This document shows, piece after piece, positions 1 through 7,103 of a stretch of 9,662 nt of DNA. The stretch is from NCBI GenBank assembly GCA_012513625.1, contig JAAZBW010000347.1:1-9662 (forward strand). The letters run 5' to 3'. Made by a program: the position numbers and the translations under genes. The DNA comes from Actinomycetales bacterium. Its GTDB lineage: Bacteria; Actinomycetota; Actinomycetes; Actinomycetales; Actinomycetaceae. Below the pieces are notes generated by a model. It was given only the letters and a program-made list of their open reading frames with translations. It had not been told where the DNA came from and searched no databases. Within the stretch, counting starts at the first letter, position 1; the number at the start of each line of letters is the position of its first letter.

Positions 1-589
1 AGAGTCGGACTCGGAGCGGGACCTGCGGGTGGGCGGGATTGGGGACGTGCCGGTGGGGGTGTTCGGCCGGGAGCTGGACTACCTCGCGCTCGGGCATCTG
101 CACGGGCCGCAGGTGGTGAAAGGGGGCGTGGAGGCGCGGTACTCGGGATCGCCCCTCGCGTTCTCGTTCTCGGAGCGGAGCCACGCCAAGTCCTCGGTGA
201 TCGTGGACCTCTCCGGCGGTTCGGTGGGCGTGGAGACCGTGGAGGCGCCGGTGGTGCGCCGGCTCGTGGAGATCTCTGGGCCACTCGAGGACCTGCTCTC
301 GGGCAGGCACGATGCGGCGGCAGACGCGTGGGTGAAGGCCACGGTCACGGACACGCACCGGCCGGAGCACATGCGGGAGAGGCTCGTGGAGCGATTCCCG
401 TGCGCGATCGTCACGCTGCACGTGCCAGCGGTAGAGCTGGAAGATGTGCGCGGCGTGGCGGTGAATTCGAGTGATCCGCACGAGGTGTTGGACTCGTTCG
501 TGGAAGAGACCACCGGCCTCCCGGCGGACGCGGAGGAGGCCGAGGTCCTACGCCGCGCCTACGAGTGGGCGCGGGAGGCGGTGGCCTGA
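1..589 (+). CDS. sbcD: SbcD, DNA exonuclease subunit (C-terminal part, 5' end outside window)
   Basis: This is the nuclease subunit of the SbcCD (Mre11-Rad50-like) complex, which cleaves DNA ends and hairpins. The reading frame is open from base 2 with no start codon of its own, so the N-terminal metal-binding motifs lie upstream. About 195 residues are visible. They begin in the conserved stretch leading to LALGHLHGPQ, whose GHLH (bases 92-103) is the last metal-ligand motif of the calcineurin-type phosphoesterase fold. The following SGSPLAFSFSE segment is also typical of SbcD. The rest matches the C-terminal capping region, including a Glu/Arg-rich end. The TGA stop (587-589) shares its A with the sbcC ATG, which predicts translational coupling. 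An ATG at 29 is internal to the conserved domain and is not the real start. Confidence 0.95.
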   Translation, partial: ESDSERDLRVGGIGDVPVGVFGRELDYLALGHLHGPQVVKGGVEARYSGSPLAFSFSERSHAKSSVIVDLSGGSVGVETVEAPVVRRLVEISGPLEDLLSGRHDAAADAWVKATVTDTHRPEHMRERLVERFPCAIVTLHVPAVELEDVRGVAVNSSDPHEVLDSFVEETTGLPADAEEAEVLRRAYEWAREAVA

Positions 590-3570
590 TGCGGGTGCGC
601 CGCCTCGCATTCCGGGCGCTCGGCCCCTATCCGGGCGAGCACACGGTGGATCTGGACCGGCTCGCGGTCTCCGGCCTGTTCCTCCTGTGCGGGCCCACGG
701 GCTCCGGAAAGTCCACAATTATCGATGCGATCACGTTCGCGCTCTACGGCAGCATCGAGGGGGTGAAGGAGCGGCTCCACTCGGACCACGCAGAGCCGGG
801 TGTGGAGCCGTACGTGGAGCTCGTGTTCGAGACGTCTGCGGGGCTGTACCGGGTGTGGCGCTCGCCCGAGTACCAGCGGCCCAAGCTGCGCGGCACGGGC
901 ACCACCACGCAGAACACCCAGGCGAAACTGTTCCGGCTCACCTCGGAGGACCAGATTGGGGAGGCCGGATCCGGAGAGCTCGTGAGCGCCCAGGCGAGCG
1001 AGGCCGGCGCGGAGATCCAGGAGCTGGTAGGACTCAGCAAGGACCAGTTCCTCCAGACCATCGTACTCCCGCAGGGTCAGTTCGCCCGCTTCCTCACCAC
1101 CAAACCGGACGAGCGGCAGAAGCTCCTGCAGACCATCTTTAATACCCGTGTTTTCCAGGAGACGCAGGAGTACCTGCGCACCGAGTCGCTGCAGGCGGGC
1201 GAGTCCGTGAAGAAGGCACGTCAGGCGGTGGCAACGGCGCTCACGGCGCTGTGGGGTGACCGGGAGGGCGCGCCGGAGATCGTCGAGACCACCTGGAAGG
1301 ACACCGCACCGCTGCGAGCGGCGGGCACGGAGCTGGTGGGCGGCGTACGGGGCGCGGCAGCCAGGCTGGAGGCAGAGGCGGCGGCCGCGAAGGGGCGAGC
1401 CGATGGCGCGCTCATGCGGCTGCGGTCAGCGCAGCGGCTCACGGGGCTGCTGCTACGCCGGGAGCGGGCGCGGGCTGTACTCGCCTCTCACGAGGAGCAG
1501 GCGGACGAGATGGCGGCCGGGCGGGCCCGGTTCCGGCGCGCCACGGCGGCGGGCGGGCTCCGCTCCACGCTCGCCCGGGCGGACGAGACGGCGGCGAGCT
1601 CGCGCACCGCTGCGGCCGCAGTGACGGAGGCGAGGGCGCGTGCCGGTGGGGAGATTGCGGCCCTCGAGCGGGAGGGCCTGGACGCGCTCCGGGACTCGTT
1701 CCGGGCCCGGCTCACCGCGCTCGAGGAGGTACGCGGGCGGGAGGCCGCGCTCGCCGCGCAGGAACGAGAGCTCGAGAGGCTCGCCCAAGAGGCGGCGGGC
1801 CAACGTGCCACGCGGGAGCAGCACCAGCAGCGCCTGGACACCATCCCACGCGAGCGGAGCGCCCTCCAGGAGAAGGTTACGGAGGCAGCCGCAGCCGAGG
1901 CTCGGCTCCCCGCCCACGCTGCGGAAGTGGAGCGGCTCTCCTCGCTCGAGAAGACGGCCCTCCGTTTCGCCGGTGTGGAAGCGGAGGCGGCCAAGGCCGC
2001 GAAGCGCGCGGCCGCCGCGCAGCATGAGGCGGAGGCCGCTCTCCGGCACGAGATGGAGATGCGGGACAGCTGGCTCGACGGGATCGCGGGAGACCTTGCG
2101 GCGGAGCTGCAGGATGGCCGGGCGTGCAAGGTGTGCGGCTCCACGGAGCACCCCTCCCCCGCCCGGAGGGCGGCGGGCTCCGCCACCAAGGAGACGGCCG
2201 AGGCGGCGCGAGCCACGCGCGTGAGCGCAGACACCGCGGTGGCCGAGGCCCTCACGGAAGCGAACCGCCTCGTCACACAGGCAGAGGAACTGGGCGCCCA
2301 GCTCGGAGGACGGGGCACAGCGGAAATCTCGGCGGCGCTCACCGCGGCCCGGGATGGGCGCGTGCTGGACGAGGTCCTCGCGGCCCAGCGGGAGGACCTC
2401 ACCGAGAAGGTGGGCGCACTCGCCACAGAGGAGGAGACGCTCCGGGCCGCCATCACGGAGGCGGGCGAGGCACTGAGCCGCGCCAAGGAGCAGTCCGCAC
2501 GCATCAGCGGAGAGGTGAGCGAGGCGCGTTCCGCCGTCGAGAAGGCGCGCGGCGAGCACGCGAGCGTCTCCGAGGCGCTGGACGCCGCCGGGGAGCGGCT
2601 CCGGGCGGTGGAGTCCGTCCGGGCGGCGCTCACGGAGGCTGCAGCGGCCGAGCGGGATGCTCACACGGTGGCGTCCTCGCTGGTGGACGCGAGCCGGGAC
2701 GCTGGGTTCGAGAGCGTGGAGGAGGCGCGCGCCGCCCTCCTCCCGGAAAGTGAACTGCGGGAACTCGAAGCGACGGTGAGGACGTGGGACGCGGAAGCCG
2801 CCTCGGCCACCGCCACGCTCGCCGAGGAGGAGATCTCCGCCCTCACGGGAGCCGAGCAGCCGGAGGTAGAGCGGCACCGCGCGGAGTGGGAGGAGCTTAC
2901 TGCCCTCTCCGAACAGGCGGGGGACCGCCGGGGCGCGGCCCGCCGGGACGCGGAGGAGGCAGCGCGCTGCTTCCACGAGTTCGAGGGTGCCCTCGACGCC
3001 GAAGCCGCCATGGCAGAGGGAGTGCGCGCGCTCGTGCGCATGGCCAGAGTGGTGCAGGGGAACAACAGCCGCTCCATGCGGCTCACCACCTATGTGCTGC
3101 TCCGCCGGTTCGAGGATGTGGTGCGTGCCGCCAACATGCGGCTCGCCACCATGTCCGACGGGCGCTACGAGCTCCGTCGGGCAGACGAGGAGGGCGGCCA
3201 GCGGGCCCGCGGGCAGGGCCTCGGGCTCGAGGTCATGGACTACACCACCGGCAAGGTGCGCTCCCCGCACACGCTCTCGGGCGGCGAGACCTTCTATACC
3301 TCGCTCGCGCTCGCCCTCGGCCTCGCGGATGTGGTCACGGACGAGTCGGGCGGCATCCAGCTGGGAACCCTGTTTGTGGACGAGGGCTTCGGCACGCTGG
3401 ACGCGGACACGCTCGAGAACGTGATGCGGGTGCTACAGTCCCTCTCGCGTGGAGGCCGGGCGGTGGGGATCGTGTCCCACGTGACGGAACTTCGGAACCA
3501 GATCCACGAACAGATCCAGGTGGACCACCGCCGGGAGGGGAAGGGCTCCACCCTCACCGTGGTGGCCTAG
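589..3570 (+). CDS. sbcC: SbcC, Rad50-like SMC-type ATPase of the SbcCD nuclease
   Basis: This is the ATPase subunit of SbcCD, which couples ATP-driven conformational change to end processing by SbcD. It has 993 residues, within the usual SbcC range of about 1000. The Walker A motif GPTGSGKS is at residues 35-42, and the Q-loop region LPQGQF at 160-165. Long Ala/Glu/Arg-rich coiled coils fill roughly 180-510 and 520-810. The zinc-hook CKVC at 513-516 (bases 2125-2136), followed by GSTEHP, sits at their tip. The ABC signature LSGGE is at 896-900, and Walker B/D-loop DEGFGTLD at 931-938. The start is the ATG at 589, which overlaps the sbcD stop and gives the typical MRVRRLAFRALGPY opening. An in-frame ATG at 565 would only add eight residues inside sbcD. 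GGAGG at 574-578 is a plausible ribosome binding site. All key residues are intact. Confidence 0.97.
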   Translation: MRVRRLAFRALGPYPGEHTVDLDRLAVSGLFLLCGPTGSGKSTIIDAITFALYGSIEGVKERLHSDHAEPGVEPYVELVFETSAGLYRVWRSPEYQRPKLRGTGTTTQNTQAKLFRLTSEDQIGEAGSGELVSAQASEAGAEIQELVGLSKDQFLQTIVLPQGQFARFLTTKPDERQKLLQTIFNTRVFQETQEYLRTESLQAGESVKKARQAVATALTALWGDREGAPEIVETTWKDTAPLRAAGTELVGGVRGAAARLEAEAAAAKGRADGALMRLRSAQRLTGLLLRRERARAVLASHEEQADEMAAGRARFRRATAAGGLRSTLARADETAASSRTAAAAVTEARARAGGEIAALEREGLDALRDSFRARLTALEEVRGREAALAAQERELERLAQEAAGQRATREQHQQRLDTIPRERSALQEKVTEAAAAEARLPAHAAEVERLSSLEKTALRFAGVEAEAAKAAKRAAAAQHEAEAALRHEMEMRDSWLDGIAGDLAAELQDGRACKVCGSTEHPSPARRAAGSATKETAEAARATRVSADTAVAEALTEANRLVTQAEELGAQLGGRGTAEISAALTAARDGRVLDEVLAAQREDLTEKVGALATEEETLRAAITEAGEALSRAKEQSARISGEVSEARSAVEKARGEHASVSEALDAAGERLRAVESVRAALTEAAAAERDAHTVASSLVDASRDAGFESVEEARAALLPESELRELEATVRTWDAEAASATATLAEEEISALTGAEQPEVERHRAEWEELTALSEQAGDRRGAARRDAEEAARCFHEFEGALDAEAAMAEGVRALVRMARVVQGNNSRSMRLTTYVLLRRFEDVVRAANMRLATMSDGRYELRRADEEGGQRARGQGLGLEVMDYTTGKVRSPHTLSGGETFYTSLALALGLADVVTDESGGIQLGTLFVDEGFGTLDADTLENVMRVLQSLSRGGRAVGIVSHVTELRNQIHEQIQVDHRREGKGSTLTVVA

Positions 3571-3604
3571 CGGCGGCGGACCCGCAGCCCCCGGCTGCCT
3601 CACG

Positions 3605-3628
3605 CCCACATCCACACCCACACCCACA
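3605..3628 (+). repeat. Hexamer tandem repeat (CCCACA)4, C-rich tract
   Basis: Four consecutive six-base units read CCCACA, TCCACA, CCCACA, CCCACA. They lie in a C/A-rich stretch with almost no G (about 3601-3628), 35 bases after the sbcC stop and 8 bases before a long hairpin. The tract is noncoding on both strands. A C-rich, G-poor stretch just before a hairpin would suit a Rho-loading site on the sbcC transcript, but that is an inference. Confidence 0.7.
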
Positions 3629-3636
3629 GGTCACGC

Positions 3637-3684
3637 CGACTGTGTGCCCTGGGGTGGGATTCGCCAACCCAAGGCACACAGTCG
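3637..3684. terminator. Long hairpin between convergent genes, probable bidirectional terminator
   Basis: Arms 3637-3657 and 3664-3684 pair over 21 positions with 19 Watson-Crick pairs. The mismatches are 3649/3672 (C-A) and 3654/3667 (G-A), and the loop is the six bases GATTCG at 3658-3663. The hairpin lies midway between the sbcC stop (3570) and the stop of the minus-strand DUF6912-like gene (3702). There is no U-run on either side, as is common for high-GC actinobacterial terminators. The near-perfect symmetry would serve both strands. Confidence 0.75.
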
Positions 3685-3701
3685 ACGGAAGCGGGTGGGA
3701 G

Positions 3702-4157
3702 TCAGACGCCGAGCTGGGCGCGGAGCTGGTCGAGCTCGGCGGCGTCATACCAGAGGAGTTCGCGCTCGCCGAGCCGCTCGTAGGCGGCCTCGTCACCGCC
3801 CGCAGCGGCGGCCACCTCGCCTTCGGCCGCCTCCTCGTCCGCGTGGACTGCGGCCACGAGTTCCCAGCGGATCGGGAGCCGGGGCGCAAGCGCCGTCTCG
3901 ATCTCCTGCTCGCCGGCGGGGCCGAGCTCGGGATCGGGCACATCGGCGGCGATGACGATCCGGAGCGGGCGATCGCCCCGCTCCGAGACCAGGCGGACCG
4001 AGTCATCGGCGGCGGCGAGGAATGCCACGAGCTCGAGCATCTCGTCGTCGTCCTCGGAGAGTTCGCGGCGCAGTGCCGGGGTGACACCGTGGACGCGGGC
4101 CGGCTCGAGCGCTGCCGCAGCGAGGTCCTGAAGGGTGGCGGGGAGGTAGACGCGCAT
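3702..4157 (-). CDS. DUF6912-like conserved hypothetical protein
   Basis: This is a small soluble protein of 151 residues, with no signal peptide or membrane segment. It resembles actinobacterial proteins annotated DUF6912: it opens with MRVYLPATL, continues with an acidic ELSEDDDEMLELVAFLAAAD helix region (about 32-51), and has an RIVIAADVPD strand (66-75). A WELVAAVHAD strand follows (98-107), and it ends with a LLWYDAAELDQL motif (134-145). The function is unknown and none is claimed. I chose the ATG at 4157 because MRVYLPATL is the family-like N-terminus; a GTG at 4187 would add ten residues overlapping the upstream gene. It starts 4 bases after the stop of the membrane-protein gene and is the last gene of the minus-strand operon, ending just before the hairpin at 3637-3684. 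The family name rests on remembered similarity. Confidence 0.8.
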   Translation of the reverse strand: MRVYLPATLQDLAAAALEPARVHGVTPALRRELSEDDDEMLELVAFLAAADDSVRLVSERGDRPLRIVIAADVPDPELGPAGEQEIETALAPRLPIRWELVAAVHADEEAAEGEVAAAAGGDEAAYERLGERELLWYDAAELDQLRAQLGV

Positions 4158-4161
4158 ACTG

Positions 4162-4902
4162 TCAGTCTGCCCGCTCGCCTCCCGCACCTGCAGCCAGGGA
4201 CGCGGGGTGGCGCCGATCGCGGCCCCGGAGGATGGCGTTTGCCATCAGGTAGCCGAGCCAGAAGAGCGCGAGGGTCACACTCACGGCGAGCGCCTCGTAG
4301 AGCGGGCTCGGCAGGCCCGCGAGGATCGGGCGGTCGCGCAGGTAGAAGTAGTTGCCGCCCACGAGCGGATTCACCACGAGGACAACGAGGAAGTACGCGA
4401 GGAACCAGCCGAACGAGCGCCAGAGCGCCGGCGCCGTGGGCCGCCAGCCGTACGCGATCACCGCGAACACGGGCAGCAGGATCGTCAGCACGTGGCTGAC
4501 CACGAAGGACCACCCGATGGCGTGCGTGATGGGATAGATGCGCTGCGGGAGCAGGAACGTGAGGTAGGCGAAGAGCCCCAGGTAGAAGGCCACGTCCATG
4601 ACGCGGCGGTTGCGCGTGGCGAGGAAGACGATCCCGAGGATCGTGGAGATCCGGGAAATGTGGAGTGGCAGCGCCTCCGCCAGATCGAAGGACGTCTCCG
4701 TCACGTACCAGGCGTAGAGCGCGGCGAACTGGGCCACCGAGGTCCCGAGTAGCACCCGCCGCAGCCGCTCCCGGTGCCGCCGGACCCACGTGCGGCCGAG
4801 CAGCAGCGCCGCAAGGCACGCGAGCATGATGCCGATGTAGAGCAGGTGGTCCACCCCAAAGAGCGGGATGAACGGCGTATCCACATCCCAGAACGTGTTC
4901 AT
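4162..4902 (-). CDS. TIGR02206 / YwaF-type integral membrane protein
   Basis: This 246-residue polytopic membrane protein has about seven hydrophobic segments: roughly 18-36, 49-66, 78-95, 101-119, 130-150, 163-181 and 203-225. Features typical of the TIGR02206 (YwaF, TMEM164-related) family are an early DHLLYIGI (18-25), LPLHISRIS (78-86), a mid-protein WSFVVSH (131-137), and VNPLVGGNYFYLRD (177-190) near the penultimate segment. The conserved His and Asn residues in or near the membrane could form a functional site. No activity is established for the bacterial proteins as far as I know. The ATG start at 4902 lies 5 bases after the stop of the CpaE-like gene, and a GAGG-containing ribosome binding site overlaps that stop. 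It is the third gene of the minus-strand operon. Confidence 0.88.
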   Translation of the reverse strand: MNTFWDVDTPFIPLFGVDHLLYIGIMLACLAALLLGRTWVRRHRERLRRVLLGTSVAQFAALYAWYVTETSFDLAEALPLHISRISTILGIVFLATRNRRVMDVAFYLGLFAYLTFLLPQRIYPITHAIGWSFVVSHVLTILLPVFAVIAYGWRPTAPALWRSFGWFLAYFLVVLVVNPLVGGNYFYLRDRPILAGLPSPLYEALAVSVTLALFWLGYLMANAILRGRDRRHPASLAAGAGGERAD

Positions 4903-4907
4903 CCGCC

Positions 4908-6155
4908 TCAGGGTACGCGGCGCCCCCGCAGCGCGCGGCGCCGCACCCCGATGCGGCCCCCGGTCACGGCCTCTGTCAGCTGGTAGATGGCGGCGAGCGC
5001 AGCCGAGTCCGGCGCCACGTCCGCGAGGAATGTGCCCTGCAGCAGGGCCGTGTCAAAGCCCTGGCGGTCGTAGGGGACCACGATCGCGTCCCCCACCCCG
5101 GCGAACCGCGAGAGCGCCTCCTTCACCGCGTGCTGCGGGGACGGGCCCGTGACCCCGGACCTGGACTTGGAGACCACCACCACGTCCCGTGCGCTCGTGC
5201 GCGGCCGTACGGACAGGAGTTCCACGAGCCGCCAAACGCCCACGGGGTCCGCGGCGCCCACGGTCACGAGGACGTCCGCCTCCCGGAGGGCGGTCTCGCG
5301 GGCGCCGTCACGGGCTGGGCCGAGCCCATCTCCCTCGTCCTCCTCCCAGCCGCCGGTCACGTCCACGACCGTCCAGTCGTACGAATCGCGGCACCGGTCG
5401 AGGACCACGGAGAGCGCCGAGGAGGGCACCTCGCGCCACCGGTCGGGGCGGGTGAGGCCGGTGAGCACGGCGAGCCGGCCGACCCCGCGGGCGGCCCGGT
5501 CGAGGGAGACCTCGTCCAGCCGGCCGTTCGCGGCCGCACGGGCTGCGGCGGCCACGCCCGAGGAGTCCTCCACCAGGCCGAGCACCTGGGTGAGTGAGGG
5601 CGAGCGGGTGTCTGCGTCCACGAGGCAGGCGGAGGCACTCTCCGAGAGGGTGCGGGCCACGTTGGCGGCGATCACAGTCCGGCCGGGCGACCCCGTGGTT
5701 CCCCAGACCGTCACGATTTTTCCGCGGGCCGGGGCCTCCTCGCTCTCCCGACGGCGTGGCCCGCCTTCCGCGGCGGATGCCTCCCCCCGTTCGGGTTCGG
5801 CCACGTCCGGAAGCGAGCGCAGGCGGGTGAGGGCCTCGACGACCGCGCTTGCCGGAGCCCCGGTCTCAACCACGGCGTCGCACCCGAGGGCAGCCACGCG
5901 TCCCGCGTCCTCCGGACTCGAGATGCCGAGCACCCCGGCGCCGGCGCGGTGGAGCCGGTCCACCACCTCGCGGTCGATGCCGAGGTGGGAGGCGGAGACC
6001 ACCGCGAGCGCTCCGCGGCCGGTGGCGGCCACGGCGAGGAGTTCGGTCACGTCAGCACAGCGGCGAGCCACCACGAGCCCGGGCGCGCCGGAGATGGCGC
6101 GGACCAGCTCCGGTTCCCGGGGGCCGGTGACGCAGAGCAGGACGGGCGTGTCCAC
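4908..6155 (-). CDS. CpaE/TadZ-like P-loop protein with degenerate Walker A
   Basis: This 415-residue protein has an N-terminal receiver-like region (about 1-115), an acidic/charged linker (116-144) and a C-terminal SIMIBI/MinD-type P-loop domain (145-400). This is the layout of CpaE/TadZ proteins, which position Flp/Tad machinery at cell poles. In the P-loop domain, VWGTTGSPGRT (150-160) takes the Walker A position, LVDADTRSP (178-186) the switch region, and WTVVDVTGGW (261-270) a Walker B-like strand. The signature lysine and the P-loop lysine of GKGGxGKT are replaced by Thr and Arg, so normal ATP hydrolysis is doubtful. The start is the GTG at 6155, sharing one base with the TAG stop of the SAF gene (TAGTG). 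The same frame is open far upstream, but that part overlaps three other genes and is not credible. A direct role in pili is unproven. Confidence 0.85.
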   Translation of the reverse strand: MDTPVLLCVTGPREPELVRAISGAPGLVVARRCADVTELLAVAATGRGALAVVSASHLGIDREVVDRLHRAGAGVLGISSPEDAGRVAALGCDAVVETGAPASAVVEALTRLRSLPDVAEPERGEASAAEGGPRRRESEEAPARGKIVTVWGTTGSPGRTVIAANVARTLSESASACLVDADTRSPSLTQVLGLVEDSSGVAAAARAAANGRLDEVSLDRAARGVGRLAVLTGLTRPDRWREVPSSALSVVLDRCRDSYDWTVVDVTGGWEEDEGDGLGPARDGARETALREADVLVTVGAADPVGVWRLVELLSVRPRTSARDVVVVSKSRSGVTGPSPQHAVKEALSRFAGVGDAIVVPYDRQGFDTALLQGTFLADVAPDSAALAAIYQLTEAVTGGRIGVRRRALRGRRVP

Positions 6156-6748
6156 TACTCGGCCGTCCGGGGAACCACAGCCATGCTTCCGCCGTCGTTC
6201 ATCGCGGTTAGTACGGTGCCCACCTGGCCGGAGTCGAGCAGCAACTCCACAGAGGCGCCGCGGGCGGAGAAGGCGGAGGAACTCTCCACGAGACCGCGCA
6301 CCACCACGTCCTCGATCACGGGGAAGGAGGCTGCGCCGTCGTCCGGACTGAGCCAGAGGTCCACGCGGGAGCCGGCGACGACCAGCGGAGAGAGGTCCCC
6401 GTCCACAGTCACCACCACCGTACGGACGTCGATTTCGGCCACCACCGCCGAGGCGGGGATGAGCTCGCCGGCCTCGATCACGCGGTCGGCGACCCCGGCG
6501 GGCACCGTCTCGACCGAGATGTAGAGCTCGGCGAGGTTCGGGGAGACCTCCATCGCCACCACAGCGGACTCGAGTTCCTCTCCGGGCGTGAGGGTTCGGC
6601 TCACGGCCCACACGGGCACGGTACGGCCTGCGGCCGCCACCGCCCAGGTGCCGAGTGCCACGCTGAGGGCCACGAGTACTATCCCGATCCCCAGCCGGGG
6701 GTCGCGCCACGAGGGCCGGCGAATCCGCGCTGCAGGTTCTGGTGCCAC
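6155..6748 (-). CDS. SAF-domain membrane protein (CpaB/RcpC-like)
   Basis: This protein of about 197 residues has a short Arg/Pro-rich cytoplasmic N-terminus and one transmembrane helix at about 19-40 (LGIGIVLVALSVALGTWAVA). A SAF domain follows at about 44-105. It includes VWAVSRTLTPGEEL and AGELIPASAV, the pattern of the beta-clip fold in CpaB/RcpC, which sits on the outer side of the membrane in Flp pilus systems. The remainder is a beta-rich C-terminal region. The start is uncertain: tandem GTGs at 6751 and 6748 follow a perfect AGGAGG (6753-6758), and 6748 has the better spacing. A GTG at 6781 would extend it by 11 residues but has no ribosome binding site. It is the first gene of the minus-strand operon, overlapping the CpaE-like gene by one base and transcribed divergently from the HTH gene. 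Confidence 0.85.
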   Translation of the reverse strand: MAPEPAARIRRPSWRDPRLGIGIVLVALSVALGTWAVAAAGRTVPVWAVSRTLTPGEELESAVVAMEVSPNLAELYISVETVPAGVADRVIEAGELIPASAVVAEIDVRTVVVTVDGDLSPLVVAGSRVDLWLSPDDGAASFPVIEDVVVRGLVESSSAFSARGASVELLLDSGQVGTVLTAMNDGGSMAVVPRTAE

Positions 6749-6752
6749 CACT

Positions 6753-6758
6753 CCTCCT
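6753..6758 (-). promoter_or_regulatory. Perfect Shine-Dalgarno (AGGAGG) before the SAF gene
   Basis: Read on the minus strand, AGGAGG lies within GAAAGAGGAGGA and is followed directly by two overlapping-spaced GTG codons. It leaves 1 base before the GTG at 6751 and 4 bases before the GTG at 6748. The upstream-shifted AAGAGG in the same run has 7 bases to 6748. This argues for 6748 as the start and against the longer 6781 start. Confidence 0.7.
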
Positions 6759-6863
6759 CTTTCCTGCGCACAGCCTGCCACGGCTGGTGGACGGGATCCC
6801 GGTTATCCACAGGGCGGAAGTGCATCGGCCGGATCCGGGCGGCCGCATGGAAGAATTGGACCC
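6759..6863. promoter_or_regulatory. Divergent promoter region between the SAF operon and the HTH gene
   Basis: This short intergenic region must drive both the four-gene minus-strand operon and the plus-strand HTH gene. It holds a DnaA-box-like TTATCCACA (6803-6811) and two perfect 10-bp palindromes centred on GATC: CGGGATCCCG at 6792-6801 and CCGGATCCGG at 6829-6838. A GCGGCCGC palindrome adjoins the latter. No convincing -35/-10 pair can be picked by eye on either strand. Confidence 0.5.
6803..6811 (+). promoter_or_regulatory. DnaA-box-like 9-mer TTATCCACA
   Basis: The sequence is identical to the strong E. coli-type DnaA box and lies in the divergent promoter region upstream of the HTH gene. 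There is only one copy here, so it is not an origin. If bound, it would be a regulatory site. The short arms GTGGA (6787-6791) and TCCAC (6806-6810) also make it part of an imperfect inverted repeat. Confidence 0.45.
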
Positions 6864-7103
6864 ATGGAGCAGCGGTTCATCGATCTGGCGGGCGTCTCCG
6901 AGTGGCTGGGCATTTCCGGCTCCCAGGCGCGCGCGATGGTGCTCTCGGGAGAGCTGCGCGGCATCCAGGTGGGCGGCCGCAACCAGTGGCGCGTGGCCAT
7001 CGCGGACCTGGAGGCCTACATCGATCAGAAGTACCAGGAGAACGATGAGAGGCTCGCGGCCGAGGCAGCCGCGCGCCGCAATCAGGACGCCCCCTCCGCC
7101 TAG
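6864..7103 (+). CDS. Small helix-turn-helix protein, excisionase/MerR-like DNA-binding fold
   Basis: This 79-residue protein is almost entirely one excisionase-family winged-helix DNA-binding domain. It has a LAGVSEWLGIS helix-turn segment (8-18), a second helix SQARAMVLSGEL (20-31), and the wing GIQVGGRNQWRVAIADLEAYI (33-53). A charged C-terminal helix and tail follow (54-79). The family form is known as a stand-alone DNA-binding protein in actinobacteria, and no integrase or phage gene is nearby, so a transcriptional role is more likely than excision. The ATG at 6864 gives the usual MEQRF opening, with GGAAGA 9 bases upstream. Upstream in-frame starts would run into the SAF gene. It is divergent from the SAF operon, and its TAG stop lies in a CTAG shared with the stop of the opposing gene. 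Confidence 0.9.
   Translation: MEQRFIDLAGVSEWLGISGSQARAMVLSGELRGIQVGGRNQWRVAIADLEAYIDQKYQENDERLAAEAAARRNQDAPSA

Noticed and set aside
2125..2136. CxxC motif as a possible separate zinc-finger protein
   Set aside because: It is the zinc hook at the coiled-coil tip of SbcC, in its normal place.
1453..3270. Long minus-strand open frame (605 codons) opposite sbcC
   Set aside because: It mirrors the sbcC codon pattern in a high-GC genome, has low-complexity Arg/Gly/Leu composition and shows no recognisable domain. SbcC on plus is unambiguous.
2784..4499. Plus-strand open frame of 571 codons spanning sbcC, the intergenic hairpin and two minus-strand genes
   Set aside because: It is Arg/Gly/Pro-rich without domains and runs antisense to well-supported genes.
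3554..4819. Minus-strand open frame of 421 codons over the membrane protein and DUF6912-like genes
   Set aside because: It is in a different frame from both recognisable proteins and reads through the terminator hairpin, so it is a shadow.
6839..6846. GCGGCCGC palindrome present in both divergent promoter regions (also 7663-7670)
   Set aside because: The same octamer occurs inside sbcC more than once, so it is expected from base composition.
6864..7103. Excisionase of an integrated element
   Set aside because: The fold is excisionase-like, but there is no integrase, attachment-site duplication or phage/plasmid gene nearby. The neighbours look like backbone genes.
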